A stretch of DNA of 64,000 nucleotides from Helicobacter marmotae (GCF_003364255.1 NZ_NXLR01000006.1:1-64000); one strand, 5' to 3'. Positions 39,344 to 48,477 are shown, counted from the stretch's first letter. The notes: generated by a model not told the origin, from the sequence alone. Made by a program: numbers and translations.

Positions 39344-41149
39344 ATGAAAGTATTTTTCCCTCCTTTTTTGTTTATTGCTAGCATTCTTAGTATTATCTCT
39401 ATAGGCTTTTATCCACATTTGAGTTTTTTATTATATTTTGCTTTCTTTGCACTCTATGGGGTGCTTTGGCTCTATACCTATGATATTTTAAAAATCAAAA
39501 AACAAGCCACTATCAAAGCTTACTATAAGCAAGATTCGCTTCTTTATCGCTATTTTGGGCATTTCTTCCTTGCTAAAGTGCTAAGCTGCTTGCTTGCCTT
39601 TACTGGAAGTGTGTCATTATTTTTTATGCTGATATTTCCTAGCGGGAGTGAGATTCTTATATTTTGCCTGCTTGTGCCTTGCAGCATATATGGGCTTAAG
39701 TTTGTGTATATGATATGCTCTGCTAATCTTAGCCCTGACTTTGCCCCCACACTTGCTAAAAAATACACTGCCATTTTATGCGCTATCTTAGCGGTGATAG
39801 CTGCATTTATGCTTCATGCCCTATCCCCATCTGTGATAGAATCTACAGATATACAATCTCATTTTGACTTCCTTACGCGAAGTTACCATATCGCACAAAT
39901 GCCCTCCACACTCTGGAGAGAGCTCTTTGGCTTTATGTTATTAAAAAAGGCTTTGCTAGATATGCTTTATTTCAATGTAGCAGATACATATTTGCATATC
40001 GCCCTTGATATGCTCTTTGCCTGTGGGTATTTCGCCTGCTTTGTGAGCTTTTCACTTTTGTGTATAGGGAGTTTAAGGCTTAGCAAAAAGCCACAAAAAG
40101 CACAAACTTCTGCTACACAAACAAACCTTACACAATCCCGCGCTTTTAGGCAGTTTTTTGCTATGGTGTTTTTCCTTATTTTTATATACATTGCCTTTAA
40201 TATTAGTATCCATTTGCAGCCTTTAGCAAAGACTCAAGCCCTCCCGCAATTACTAAGCAAGCAGCTTTTAGATGACAATAAGCAATATATTCAAATCAGT
40301 ATGCAAGGGGTGCAAAGCTTTATACGCACAAATGACTTACCCTCACTTGAGCAGAAACTCAAAGCAAATCTTAATGACTTCCAAGCACAACTTAATGCAG
40401 AAGTAAGTAAAACCATAGAGCAATACTTAGAGCAAAAAGAACGCATTATAGAGAAATATTCAGAGTGGTATTTTAGTGTGCGAGGGGAATATACAAGGCT
40501 TTTTTATGCTGCTATTGGCAAAGGAGAGGATATAGCTCAAGAGCAATTTATCTTTTTGCTTAAAGCCTATACACCATATGATTTGCAAGAGCGCCTTAAT
40601 AGCCTCTATGATAAACACTTTAATATGCTTAAAACACGTTTTGAACAAAGTTTTGGATTTTTTATCACACAAAAGGAGCCAAATAGCGCATATATTTCTA
40701 AGGTTATTTCATTTGATGATGTTGGGGAGCAACTTGATGTACTTAATCCCCGCTTTAGTGATGGCATAGCCGCGCTTTTGGGGGCGAGTGTAGTAGGGGT
40801 TATGGTGCTTAAAGCCTCAGGTAAAGCCCTTGCGAAAACAAGCACAAAAATTATTGGTAAAAGTGTGGCTAAAAAGAGTTTAGGCGGTGCAATAGGGGCG
40901 AGTGGTTCGCTTTTATGCGGGAGTTTTGCGCCATTATGTGCTATCGGGTTTTTTGTAGCAAGTGATTATGCGATTAATAGCGTTGATGAAGCGCTAAATG
41001 AGGAAGAATTTAAGCAAAAAATGCGCGAGGGCTTTGAGGTATGGGAAATTCAGCTAAAAAACAGGCTGATTAGTTATAATGCACAACTCTCATCACAAAT
41101 TTTAGAGAATCTAAATCTTTCTCACAGCAGCCACTCAAAGGAGCAATAA
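39344..41149 (+). CDS. Large multi-spanning membrane protein of unknown function
   Basis: A 601-residue protein. Hydrophobic segments at about 2-22, 26-46, 68-122 (two or three), 142-162, 222-246 and 264-284, then a long charged helical region (about 290-470) likely outside the membrane, then a Gly/Ala/Ser-rich pair of hydrophobic helices (about 472-560: AALLGASVVGVMVL, GGAIGASGSLLCGSFAPLCAIGFFVAS) and a helical tail. No family recognised. Its stop overlaps the queuosine-precursor transporter gene (TAATGA). Topology suggests a scaffold or channel rather than an enzyme. Confidence 0.75.
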   Translation: MKVFFPPFLFIASILSIISIGFYPHLSFLLYFAFFALYGVLWLYTYDILKIKKQATIKAYYKQDSLLYRYFGHFFLAKVLSCLLAFTGSVSLFFMLIFPSGSEILIFCLLVPCSIYGLKFVYMICSANLSPDFAPTLAKKYTAILCAILAVIAAFMLHALSPSVIESTDIQSHFDFLTRSYHIAQMPSTLWRELFGFMLLKKALLDMLYFNVADTYLHIALDMLFACGYFACFVSFSLLCIGSLRLSKKPQKAQTSATQTNLTQSRAFRQFFAMVFFLIFIYIAFNISIHLQPLAKTQALPQLLSKQLLDDNKQYIQISMQGVQSFIRTNDLPSLEQKLKANLNDFQAQLNAEVSKTIEQYLEQKERIIEKYSEWYFSVRGEYTRLFYAAIGKGEDIAQEQFIFLLKAYTPYDLQERLNSLYDKHFNMLKTRFEQSFGFFITQKEPNSAYISKVISFDDVGEQLDVLNPRFSDGIAALLGASVVGVMVLKASGKALAKTSTKIIGKSVAKKSLGGAIGASGSLLCGSFAPLCAIGFFVASDYAINSVDEALNEEEFKQKMREGFEVWEIQLKNRLISYNAQLSSQILENLNLSHSSHSKEQ

Positions 41150-41700
41150 TGAAGAAAATGAACACTTGGGTATTTATCACTTCAGCCTTGCTTTTTGCTT
41201 GTATTGTTGTCTTGGCAAACTACACTGTGCAATTTCATATTTTCAACTCACCGCTTACTTATGGGGCATTGACTTATCCTCTAAGCTTTTTGCTTATGGA
41301 TGTATTAAGCGAGAAATACTCTAAAACACAGGTATTAAAGACTTTATGGCTTGGGCTATTCCTTGCTTTTATCCCCTCACTTCTCCTAAGCGAAGTGCGC
41401 ATAGCTATAGCGAGTGTGAGTGCGTTTTTTATCTCTCAAAATCTTGATGTACATATCTTTTTCTATCTTAAGAGCAAATTTCCTGCCCTTTGGTGGCTAC
41501 GTAATAATGCAAGCACCATTGCCTCACAATTTGTAGATACGATGGTTTTCTTTCATATTGCGTTTTTGTTTATTTTGCCTTGGGAGCAAGTGATAGCTAT
41601 GGTTTTTGCAGATTTTGTGATTAAGGTATTCTTAGCCCTTTGTGATACGCCATTTTTCTACGCACTTGCTATACATAAAGGTAAGTTCCACCTTAAATAG
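41149..41700 (+). CDS. Queuosine precursor transporter (YhhQ/VUT family)
   Basis: A 183-residue membrane protein with about six helices. Family signatures are VLANYTVQFHIFNSPLTYGALTYPLSFLLMDVLSEKYSK (about 22-60), SVSAFFISQNLDVHIFFYLK (about 92-112) and WLRNNASTIASQFVDTMVFF (about 118-138). YhhQ proteins import preQ0/preQ1 for tRNA queuosine. The ATG follows AAGGAGCAATA and overlaps the previous stop. psd starts 8 bases later. Confidence 0.88.
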   Translation: MKKMNTWVFITSALLFACIVVLANYTVQFHIFNSPLTYGALTYPLSFLLMDVLSEKYSKTQVLKTLWLGLFLAFIPSLLLSEVRIAIASVSAFFISQNLDVHIFFYLKSKFPALWWLRNNASTIASQFVDTMVFFHIAFLFILPWEQVIAMVFADFVIKVFLALCDTPFFYALAIHKGKFHLK

Positions 41701-41708
41701 GAGTAATA

Positions 41709-42494
41709 ATGTATCTCTCAAACAAACTCTCGCGTCTTTTTGGCAAATTTGCTTCTTATGAATTTTTCTACCCATTGCAATGCCTTATCAATATGACTTA
41801 TGTCAAAATTTTTAAGATTAATTTAAGTGAATTTGCTCCCGCTTCATCTTATAAATCCCTTAATGCGCTTTTTACACGGGCATTATGTGTAAATCGCCCT
41901 ATTAATCCTAATCCTATCGTGCTTATCTCTCCTTGTGATTCTCTCATTACGCAGCTAGGCAAAAGCAGTGAGGGAAATGCCTTGCAAATCAAAGGTATGG
42001 AATATAACATAGAGGAGCTTTTAGGGCAGAAGTTAGATAGGGAGCTTTATTATATTAACTTCTATCTTTCGCCAAAGGATTATCACCGCTATCACGCCCC
42101 ATGCGATATGGAAATCCATGAAGTGCGCTATTTTGGCGGAGAGCTCCTCCCTGTAAATCTGCCATCGCTAAAGAAAAATAGCAATCTTTTTATTAGAAAT
42201 GAACGTGTGGTTATATTTGCTAAAACTGCTAGTAATAAACATATCTATTTTGTCGCTGTAGGCGCACTTAATGTGGGGAGTATGGTTATGCACTTTGAGC
42301 CTAAAATCCAAACGAATGCCAAAATGCACAATATAAATTATACCTATAGCACGCCTATTCAAATCAATAAGGGAGAGGAGCTAGGTATGTTTAAAATGGG
42401 CTCAACAATCGTGCTTTTTATGGAGCAGATGATACCTGATATTAAAATCAATCAAAAAGTGAAATTTGCACAAGATATAGGTACATATAGCTAA
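41709..42494 (+). CDS. psd: Phosphatidylserine decarboxylase proenzyme
   Basis: A 261-residue proenzyme making phosphatidylethanolamine at the inner membrane. The self-cleavage site is MGST (Gly231-Ser232; LGST in most), which creates the pyruvoyl group. Other marks: PCDSLITQLGK (about 77-87), YYINFYLSPKDYHRYHAPCD (about 114-133). ATG follows AGGAGTAATA. In H. pylori psd and nadA are also adjacent as I recall. Confidence 0.95.
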   Translation: MYLSNKLSRLFGKFASYEFFYPLQCLINMTYVKIFKINLSEFAPASSYKSLNALFTRALCVNRPINPNPIVLISPCDSLITQLGKSSEGNALQIKGMEYNIEELLGQKLDRELYYINFYLSPKDYHRYHAPCDMEIHEVRYFGGELLPVNLPSLKKNSNLFIRNERVVIFAKTASNKHIYFVAVGALNVGSMVMHFEPKIQTNAKMHNINYTYSTPIQINKGEELGMFKMGSTIVLFMEQMIPDIKINQKVKFAQDIGTYS

Positions 42495-42557
42495 TTTAAG
42501 AGGAGTTTAAGGAGATAAAGCTTAAAGCAAGAGCAGATTCTATAAAGAAGGAAAGAT

Positions 42558-43583
42558 ATGTCAGCAACTACACCAAATCCACTCACTATTGAAATCAAAG
42601 GTTTATTAAACAAACTTAATGCCCTCTTAGTCGCACATTATTATCAAAAAGATGAAATCGTAGCCTTAGCAGATTTATGCGGGGATAGCCTAGAGTTATC
42701 GCGTAAAGCCTCGATGAGCCCAAAGGAGCTTATTGTATTTTGCGGGGTGGCTTTTATGGGGCAGAGTGTGAAAGTACTTGCTCCACAAAAGCGCGTTATT
42801 ATGCCTCGCTTAGCTTGTTGCTCTATGGCAAGAATGATAGATAGTGATTATTATGATGAGAGCATTGCTACCTTGCAATCTTATGGTATAGATAAAGAGC
42901 AGATATTTCCTATTACTTATATTAATTCAAATGCCGATGTCAAGGCAAAAGTCGCTCAAATGGGTGGGCTTGTATGCACAAGTGCGAATGCGCAGAAAAT
43001 CTTTGAATACGCACTTCAAAAGGGGAAAAAGATATTTTTTCTCCCTGATAGGTGCTTAGGTGAGAATCTTGCCCGATCAGGGCAGAAAAGTGCTGCCTTA
43101 CTTGGGAGAGATAGCAAGGAGCAGATAGTCAATGCTGATGTGATTTGCTATGATGGATTCTGCTCTGTTCATCAGCTTTTTACACCTGAAGATGTGAGAT
43201 TCTATCGTGGGAGGTTTCCGGATATTAAAATCGTAGTGCATCCTGAATGCGACCCAAATGTCGTAGAAATGGCAGATTTTGTAGGCTCCACAAGTCAAAT
43301 CATCACTTATGTGCAGAGCCTCCCCTTAGAGCAGAGGGTAGCGGTGGGCACGGAATTTAATCTCGTAAATCGCCTCCGCCCTAAACTCAATGGAGTGCAA
43401 ACTACATTTGTGCTAAGTGCAAGCAAACCCCAATGCCCCACAATGAATGAGACAACCCTAGAAGATGTCCGCGATGTGCTCTTAGCCTATGAGGATAATA
43501 AGCCTATTAATGAAATATTTTTAGACCAAAATACCCAAAAATGGGCAAAAATCGCCCTTGATAGAATGCTTGAACTCTCTTAA
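42558..43583 (+). CDS. nadA: Quinolinate synthase NadA
   Basis: A 341-residue 4Fe-4S enzyme making quinolinate from iminoaspartate and [33 protein letters not shown] (about 18-45), [24 protein letters not shown] (about 224-247), and [11 protein letters not shown] are family marks; cluster cysteines lie about 86-87 (ACCSM), 139 (VCTSANA) and the C-terminal [15 protein letters not shown] region. GAAGGAAAGAT precedes the ATG. Works with nadC at 36 kb. Confidence 0.95.
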   Translation: MSATTPNPLTIEIKGLLNKLNALLVAHYYQKDEIVALADLCGDSLELSRKASMSPKELIVFCGVAFMGQSVKVLAPQKRVIMPRLACCSMARMIDSDYYDESIATLQSYGIDKEQIFPITYINSNADVKAKVAQMGGLVCTSANAQKIFEYALQKGKKIFFLPDRCLGENLARSGQKSAALLGRDSKEQIVNADVICYDGFCSVHQLFTPEDVRFYRGRFPDIKIVVHPECDPNVVEMADFVGSTSQIITYVQSLPLEQRVAVGTEFNLVNRLRPKLNGVQTTFVLSASKPQCPTMNETTLEDVRDVLLAYEDNKPINEIFLDQNTQKWAKIALDRMLELS

Positions 43584-43605
43584 GATGCACAAACTCTTCA
43601 ACACT

Positions 43606-43930
43606 TATAGAGTGGGCTTACCCTATTGCAAGGTAATTTTATCTTATGGGTTGGACTTGTTGTCATGTCTAAAGCCTGCATAGCAGGCGAAGAATCTCTT
43701 TTAGCGACTAGTGATTCTTGCAGAGATGTTTGGGCTTCGCCTCAACATGATAAACTAACAGCATTTACTCCTAATCCAAAAAGAAATGCTTCACAGAAAG
43801 CCCACAGCAATTCTTCGCTTGATTCTCAAAGCCACTAGACAATCCCAATCCTCTTGTCATTCTGAGGGAGGGCAGAGCCCGACCGAAGAATCTCTAAAGG
43901 AATCACAATTCAAATCACTAGTCGCCAAAA
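43606..43930. repeat. Composite interspersed repeat cluster
   Basis: The 653-base gap between nadA and the outer membrane protein gene holds no credible gene; an open frame at 43626-43838 consists of repeat sequence. Pieces include 43606-43637 (matching 28001-28033), GTCATGTCT...GCAGGCGAAGAATCTC at about 43662-43697, its near inverse GCAGAGATGTTTGGGC...TCAACATGAT at about 43720-43752, the 75-bp element 43758-43832, and GTCATTCTGAGGGAGGGCAG followed by CCGACCGAAGAATCTC at about 43857-43895. From 44000 to 44130 the sequence is very AT-rich. Confidence 0.7.
43758..43832 (+). repeat. 75-bp inverted repeat, left copy
   Basis: ACAGCATTTACTCC...GATTCTCAAAGC. The reverse complement is found at 48303-48377 with a single mismatch (74 of 75 identical). 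Confidence 0.95.
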
Positions 43931-44112
43931 GAGACTTTTCAGCTTTTTAAAGCCTAAGACTTGACAACTTAAGAAGTTTCTAGGCAATCTCTTAGAAATT
44001 CACCATTCCTTACGAAAAATACTAAAAATAACCACTTTAGAAATGTAACTTTTTTACCATTTTTTAATAAAAGTAAATATTTTTAATACTTTCAACTTGA
44101 TATTTTTAGGAA

Positions 44113-44128
44113 TTATTACTAATAATAA
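44113..44128. promoter_or_regulatory. AT-rich near-palindrome upstream of the outer membrane protein gene
   Basis: TTATTACTAATAATAA is a near-perfect palindrome within an AT-rich block. Fur and NikR sites in Helicobacter are made of similar AATAAT/ATTATT words, but the regulator cannot be assigned. Confidence 0.35.
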
Positions 44129-44172
44129 AAGTGTCCTTAGATTTAAGGCTAAACGAATTTTTCATATACTCT

Positions 44173-44208
44173 CTAGAGGGCTGGTGGTGATACCACTAGC
44201 CTTTCTAG
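44173..44208 (+). promoter_or_regulatory. Leader hairpin before the outer membrane protein gene
   Basis: GCTGGTGGT (44180-44188) pairs with ACCACTAGC (44192-44200), one G-U pair, with GAT as loop; outer CTAG (44173-44176) pairs with CTAG (44205-44208). It ends about 18 bases before the AGGAGG ribosome site. No T-run, so a 5'-UTR stem is likelier than a terminator. Confidence 0.55.
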
Positions 44209-44236
44209 GCTTTAAATATAGCTAAAGGAGGTTGCT

Positions 44237-44998
44237 ATGTTTTTGTCAAAATTACTCTTTCCCTTAGGGTTATTAGGCGTCTTCGCTAGCTCACTTTTGG
44301 CTTTAGAATGTGCTCCAAATGATAATTGCAAATATTTCCGCATAGGCGTTGGTGGGGCTTATCATGGGCTTAGTTCTAAAGATTCTCAAAATGCAGATAT
44401 AAGTAGCATAGGGGGCTATCTTTCATTTAGCGCAAGAGGTGTTTTGAAATCCCGCCTTGCCTCTGAACTGGGAGGGAAAATAGGGCTAGGGAGTGCTCAA
44501 AGCAAGGGAGATACTTTTAGCCAAGATATATATGCTAAAAATACCCTTTCTATATTTAATGACTTTTACTTTAAGCTAGGGCTTAATATCGCTACTAGCA
44601 ATGTGCCTTTATTTATTAATGCCATTTATGGTTGGGATAATTTCTCTACCAATACCAAAAGCAAAGGGATAGGCTTATCTCGTAGTTTTATCGGGGGAGA
44701 GTTAGATGGATACTTGCCTACCAATAAGGCGAGGATAGAGTATCTTGTGGGGTATTATTATTTCCTTAGTGGGAATTATGTCTTTGCAAATACCAATACA
44801 AGCTCAAAAATCGCTGGCTCAAATTATATGTTTAAGGCAAGTTTAGGCTATGCCGCAGACATTACTCCACAAGTTGGCTACTATATAAAGCTTATTGGCA
44901 AGTATGAGAATATGTCTCAATCAAGGCAAGTAGAGAACTTTAGCTACCCTTCTAGCACCAATATAGTAGGAATGCTAGAAGTTGGAATTGAGCTCTAA
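44237..44998 (+). CDS. Small outer membrane beta-barrel protein
   Basis: A 253-residue protein with a signal peptide (about 1-22, ending SSLLA). Two Cys early in the mature part (ECAPNDNCKYF) may form a disulfide. The rest is alternating strands (YFRIGVGGAYHGL, LSIFNDFYFKLGLNIA, YMFKASLGYAADI, GYYIKLIGKYENM), ending in VGMLEVGIEL, a barrel-type C-terminus. Helicobacter outer membrane proteins of this size are known, but no named family is certain. Ribosome site AAAGGAGG is strong. Its 3' end overlaps convergent tsaD by 4 bases. Confidence 0.82.
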   Translation: MFLSKLLFPLGLLGVFASSLLALECAPNDNCKYFRIGVGGAYHGLSSKDSQNADISSIGGYLSFSARGVLKSRLASELGGKIGLGSAQSKGDTFSQDIYAKNTLSIFNDFYFKLGLNIATSNVPLFINAIYGWDNFSTNTKSKGIGLSRSFIGGELDGYLPTNKARIEYLVGYYYFLSGNYVFANTNTSSKIAGSNYMFKASLGYAADITPQVGYYIKLIGKYENMSQSRQVENFSYPSSTNIVGMLEVGIEL

Positions 44999-46089
44999 GG
45001 TATGCTACTAAAATCACTCTCTAAACTTCGAGGCGAGATATTTGCCTCATCAAGTGGAGTGAAGTCGCCTCTTTTATAATGCTCTATTGCCGCTATACCT
45101 ATCATAGCGGCATTATCAGAGCAAAATTCCAGCCCCGAAGTAAGTAATTGCTTATCATACATCTTGCATAAACTCTCTACCTGTGAGCGTAAATAGAGAT
45201 TTGCACTTGCTCCGCCCACAATCGCAAAATACCTCAAATCTTGCGCCTCCCTCATTTGAAAAAAGCACTTGAGTTTGCGCACGATATGCTCACATGCGCT
45301 CTTTTGGAATCCCGCGCAAATACTCCCTATATCTTTAGAGTGAAGTGGCTTAGGAAAAGCTTGGATAGCAAGCCTTACTGCATTTTTTAACCCAGAGAAG
45401 CTAAAGGCTAATTCTTGGTTATGCAAAAGTGGCACAGGGAAGCTATGTGGGGGAGTTTGCGGATATGTAAGGCTAAAGTCTTTAGCATAAGATTCTACCT
45501 TAGGACCTCCGGGGTAGCCTAAGCCTAAATATTTCGCCACTTTATCAAAACTCTCTCCAAAGCTATCATCAAGACTTTGAGCTAAAATGCTTATATCATT
45601 TGCCCCTCGCATAAGAAGTATCTGCGTATGCCCGCCTGAAACGAGTAAAACTCCTAAGGGTAGGGTAGCATTAAGGCAAGATTCTAAACAATCTCTATGT
45701 GTTGAACAATTCTGCGCAAGAGTTTTAATAAAAAGTGAATAAATATGCCCCTTAAGGTGATTGATACAAATAAGCGGGACTTGCAGGCTAAGACAAAGAG
45801 CCTTTGCCATCATTAAACCCTCAATAAGCGTTACGCTTAAACCCGGACGTGTCGTTACCGCAACCGCCTTAATGGGCGATAAATCATCATCTAAGAACGT
45901 TTTTAGCCTTTGTAGAATCTGTGGAAGCCTCTGGCAATGCAGCCTTGAAGCAATTTCTGGCACTACCCCTCCATAATTGCTATGTTCTTTATCTTGAGAG
46001 ATTTTAATATGATACACAAGAGCTGCACTATTAATGTCTGTAAGGGCGATTGAGCTATCATCACAGCTTGATTCTATGCTTAAAATCAT
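44995..46089 (-). CDS. tsaD: tRNA N6-adenosine threonylcarbamoyltransferase TsaD
   Basis: A 364-residue ASKHA-fold protein that transfers the threonylcarbamoyl group to A37 of ANN-decoding tRNAs with TsaB/TsaE. Motifs: ILSIESSCDDSSIAL (about 2-16), GGVVPEIASRLH (about 40-51), metal-binding INHLKGHIYS (His at about 109 and 113), LLVSGGHTQILL (about 147-158) and the C-terminal SDNAAMIG. It is normally essential. It lies between the 75-bp inverted repeats. Confidence 0.96.
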   Translation of the reverse strand: MILSIESSCDDSSIALTDINSAALVYHIKISQDKEHSNYGGVVPEIASRLHCQRLPQILQRLKTFLDDDLSPIKAVAVTTRPGLSVTLIEGLMMAKALCLSLQVPLICINHLKGHIYSLFIKTLAQNCSTHRDCLESCLNATLPLGVLLVSGGHTQILLMRGANDISILAQSLDDSFGESFDKVAKYLGLGYPGGPKVESYAKDFSLTYPQTPPHSFPVPLLHNQELAFSFSGLKNAVRLAIQAFPKPLHSKDIGSICAGFQKSACEHIVRKLKCFFQMREAQDLRYFAIVGGASANLYLRSQVESLCKMYDKQLLTSGLEFCSDNAAMIGIAAIEHYKRGDFTPLDEANISPRSLESDFSSIP

Positions 46090-46182
46090 TTTTTGCCTTA
46101 TGGAATATTTCGTACTCAGTAATCAAATGCTATTATACACATACATAACATACACAAGTCAAATTCACAAAAGGACTTCCAT

Positions 46183-47298
46183 ATGGAACATACGCATTTA
46201 AGGGCAGAGTGGGAGAGGCAAATTGCTATTTTTATGGCATTTCCGCATGCAAATAGCGACTGGGTAGAGTATATTAATGAGGCACGTGCTTGCTTTATTC
46301 GCATAATCGAGCATATTTTATGCTTTGAATCTGTTATTTTATGCGTAGATACTGATGATGAGGAGGGCTTTAGGTTACTTTGTGAATACTTTAAGCCACA
46401 AGGGGAGCCATCTCCTCTACAAGAATATATCAATACCCATATCAACCCCCATATCCCTAAACATAGCATTGCTAAGCCCTATCTTAGCTCTTTGGCTCAA
46501 AGCTCCCCTTATGCGCTACATATCATCAGAGTAGGCACAAATGACACTTGGGCTAGGGATTTTGGCGGGATTGGCATTAGCAAAGCAGGGGAGAGTAAGA
46601 TGATTGATTTTATCTTTAATGGTTGGGGGCTCAAATACCCTGCAAATAAAGATAATCAAATCACAAGGAATGTATTTAAACAAGAGCATTTAATCCAAGC
46701 GGATATGGTGCTTGAGGGAGGGAGCATAGAGAGTAATGGCGCAGGAGTGCTGCTAACAAACACTCAATGCCTCTTAACCCCTAATCGCAACCCACATCTC
46801 ACGCTCCAAGATATAGAATCTAAGCTCAAAGCCTATTTTGGCTTAAAGCAAGTGCTGTGGCTACATCATGGCTATTTAGCTGGAGATGACACAGATAGCC
46901 ATATCGATACATTGGCGCGCTTTATTTCAAAAGATAGTATTGCTTATATTCAATGTGAGGATAGAGATGATGAGCATTTTATAGAGTTAGCAAAAATGCA
47001 AGAAGAGCTAAAAGCCCTAAGACAGCCTAATGGCAAGCCATATAATCTTATCCCCTTGCCCTTTACTCGCGCTATTTATGACCTAAATAAACAGCGGCTT
47101 CCAGCAAGCTATGCGAATTTTCTTTTTCTCAATAATGCTTTGCTTGTGCCCACTTATGATGACCCAAATGATACAAAAGCACTGGAGATTCTAAAAAATG
47201 CCCTGCCAACGCATAAAGTGCTAGGCGTACCTTGCTTAGAGCTTATACTCTGGCATGGGAGTTTGCATTGCATAACTATGCAGCTTTATGAAGCATAA
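46183..47298 (+). CDS. aguA: Agmatine deiminase
   Basis: A 371-residue member of the agmatine deiminase / bacterial peptidylarginine deiminase family, hydrolysing agmatine to N-carbamoylputrescine in polyamine synthesis. Motifs: NDTWARDFGGIG (about 119-130), EGGSIESNGAGVLLTN (about 178-193), DTDSHIDTLARFI (His/Asp catalytic, about 232-244) and C-terminal catalytic Cys in GSLHCITMQ. AAAAGGACTTCCAT precedes the ATG. It is divergent from tsaD; no aguB is adjacent. Confidence 0.92.
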   Translation: MEHTHLRAEWERQIAIFMAFPHANSDWVEYINEARACFIRIIEHILCFESVILCVDTDDEEGFRLLCEYFKPQGEPSPLQEYINTHINPHIPKHSIAKPYLSSLAQSSPYALHIIRVGTNDTWARDFGGIGISKAGESKMIDFIFNGWGLKYPANKDNQITRNVFKQEHLIQADMVLEGGSIESNGAGVLLTNTQCLLTPNRNPHLTLQDIESKLKAYFGLKQVLWLHHGYLAGDDTDSHIDTLARFISKDSIAYIQCEDRDDEHFIELAKMQEELKALRQPNGKPYNLIPLPFTRAIYDLNKQRLPASYANFLFLNNALLVPTYDDPNDTKALEILKNALPTHKVLGVPCLELILWHGSLHCITMQLYEA

Positions 47299-47524
47299 CC
47301 ACTAACAATGAGCCATTGCTAAGAAATATATCATAAAATAAGCATTGTAAAATGTGAGATACTTTATATCATCAGTGTAATGGATAATGCGACAATCAAT
47401 AACAACCAGCAGGAGATAGAGTAGATTGATATTAATATCACTTAAGCACCCCTTATCTAAAAGTACTCAACAAAGAGTGGCTTAAGTCATTTGGAAACGA
47501 TTTCTAAAAGATTCTAACAACAGA

Positions 47525-48109
47525 TTAACCCAAATCTTGCAAATATGTTTTCAAACTTGGCATTTGAAGCTGCTCATAAAGGATTTTAGCATTTTCTTCT
47601 CCGCATAACTCTTTCACAAGGCTTAAGGCAAACACACTCGCAGTAGCAGGACCCATAGAGGTAATGACTTTGCCATTTTTGACAACTGCTTTTGAGATTC
47701 TCTTTTTACCCTGCATGTTGATTTGCTCTTCGCAACTTGGATAACATGTAAAATCGCCTTCAAGCACTCCAGCCTTATCGAGCACAATAGGAGAGGCACA
47801 AATAGCAGCTATGAGCTTTTGAGACTGCTTAAAGGTATGAAGCCAAAGTTTGACAAGCTCATTATTAGCTAGATTACACATGCCATCATACCCTCCAGCC
47901 AAAGCAATAGCATCAAAATCTTCCATTTCAAGCTCTGGCAAGGTGCTATCTGCTTCAATCACTATATGATGAGCCCCAAGCACGCGTTTATGGGAATCCA
48001 AGCTTGCCATTACCACGCGGAGTTCAGCCCTGCGCAAAATATCTACTATACTTACAAGCTCTATCTCCTCAAAACCCTTAGCAAGCGGCACTAAGACACT
48101 TTTAACCAT
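47525..48109 (-). CDS. DJ-1/PfpI (YajL/ThiJ) family protein
   Basis: A 194-residue protein starting at MVKSVLVPLAKGFEEIE after GAAGGAGTGGAT; the frame is open 8 codons upstream. Conserved Glu (GFEEIE), the nucleophile-elbow Cys in IAAICASPIVL and the following LDKAGVLEGDFTCYP are DJ-1/YajL marks. These proteins act in oxidative-stress protection or as chaperone/glyoxalase-like enzymes. The 226-base gap on its 3' side (to aguA) holds no gene I can see. Confidence 0.9.
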   Translation of the reverse strand: MVKSVLVPLAKGFEEIELVSIVDILRRAELRVVMASLDSHKRVLGAHHIVIEADSTLPELEMEDFDAIALAGGYDGMCNLANNELVKLWLHTFKQSQKLIAAICASPIVLDKAGVLEGDFTCYPSCEEQINMQGKKRISKAVVKNGKVITSMGPATASVFALSLVKELCGEENAKILYEQLQMPSLKTYLQDLG

Positions 48110-48302
48110 ATCCACTCCTTCAATAAAATGCAAAATATATATGTGAAGATTCTATAAAATATCTCTAAACTAGAGGGGAGAGTAAAATAAAAATTACTCT
48201 TAGAATGAGAATATGTAGAGATTTTTCACCCCTAAAATTCCCTAAAATCAACGCTGGTAGATAGCTAAGTTTGTCAGCTTCAGCCCTTTTTGTCATATCC
48301 TA

Positions 48303-48377
48303 GCTTTGAGAATCAAGCGAAGAATTGCTGTGGGCTTTCTATGAAGCATTTCTTTTTGGATTAGGAGTAAATGCTGT
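48303..48377 (-). repeat. 75-bp inverted repeat, right copy
   Basis: Reverse complement of 43758-43832 with one difference (CTATGAAG versus CTGTGAAG). Flanks differ. The 451-base gap from 48134 to 48584 also holds other repeat words (TTTGTCAT, ATTAGTTTGTTATG, CCGAAGAATT) and the candidate difH site. Confidence 0.95.
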
Positions 48378-48430
48378 ACAAGATTCTTCTTTGCTTCTGG
48401 TCATAAGTAAGCTTGAGTAGGGCAAGATTC

Positions 48431-48466
48431 AAATTAAATTGAAAAGTATAGTTTTCATAACTAAAA
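48431..48466 (+). other. Candidate difH recombination site
   Basis: AAATTAAATTGAAAA, a short centre GTATAG, and TTTTCATAACTAAAA. Inner arms TGAAAA/TTTTCA are inverted; the right outer arm (CATAACTAAA) matches what I remember of H. pylori difH, while the left is degenerate. It lies about 120 bases before the xerH start codon. Single-recombinase dif sites are often next to their recombinase gene. Confidence 0.5.
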
Positions 48467-48471
48467 TATTG

Positions 48472-48477
48472 TATAAT
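48472..48477 (+). promoter_or_regulatory. -10 box of xerH
   Basis: TATAAT in AATATTGTATAATTTC, directly downstream of the candidate difH site, about 107 bases before the chosen xerH ATG. The 5' leader carries repeat sequence. Confidence 0.5.

Noticed and set aside
43626-43838. Open frame of 70 codons between nadA and the outer membrane protein gene
   Set aside because: It lies wholly in repeat sequence (including the 75-bp element that recurs inverted at 48.3 kb), has no ribosome site and no protein-like pattern.
47299-47524. Gap between aguA and the DJ-1 gene as a small RNA or dif site
   Set aside because: Only weak CTTAAG repeats are present; the site upstream of xerH is a better dif candidate.
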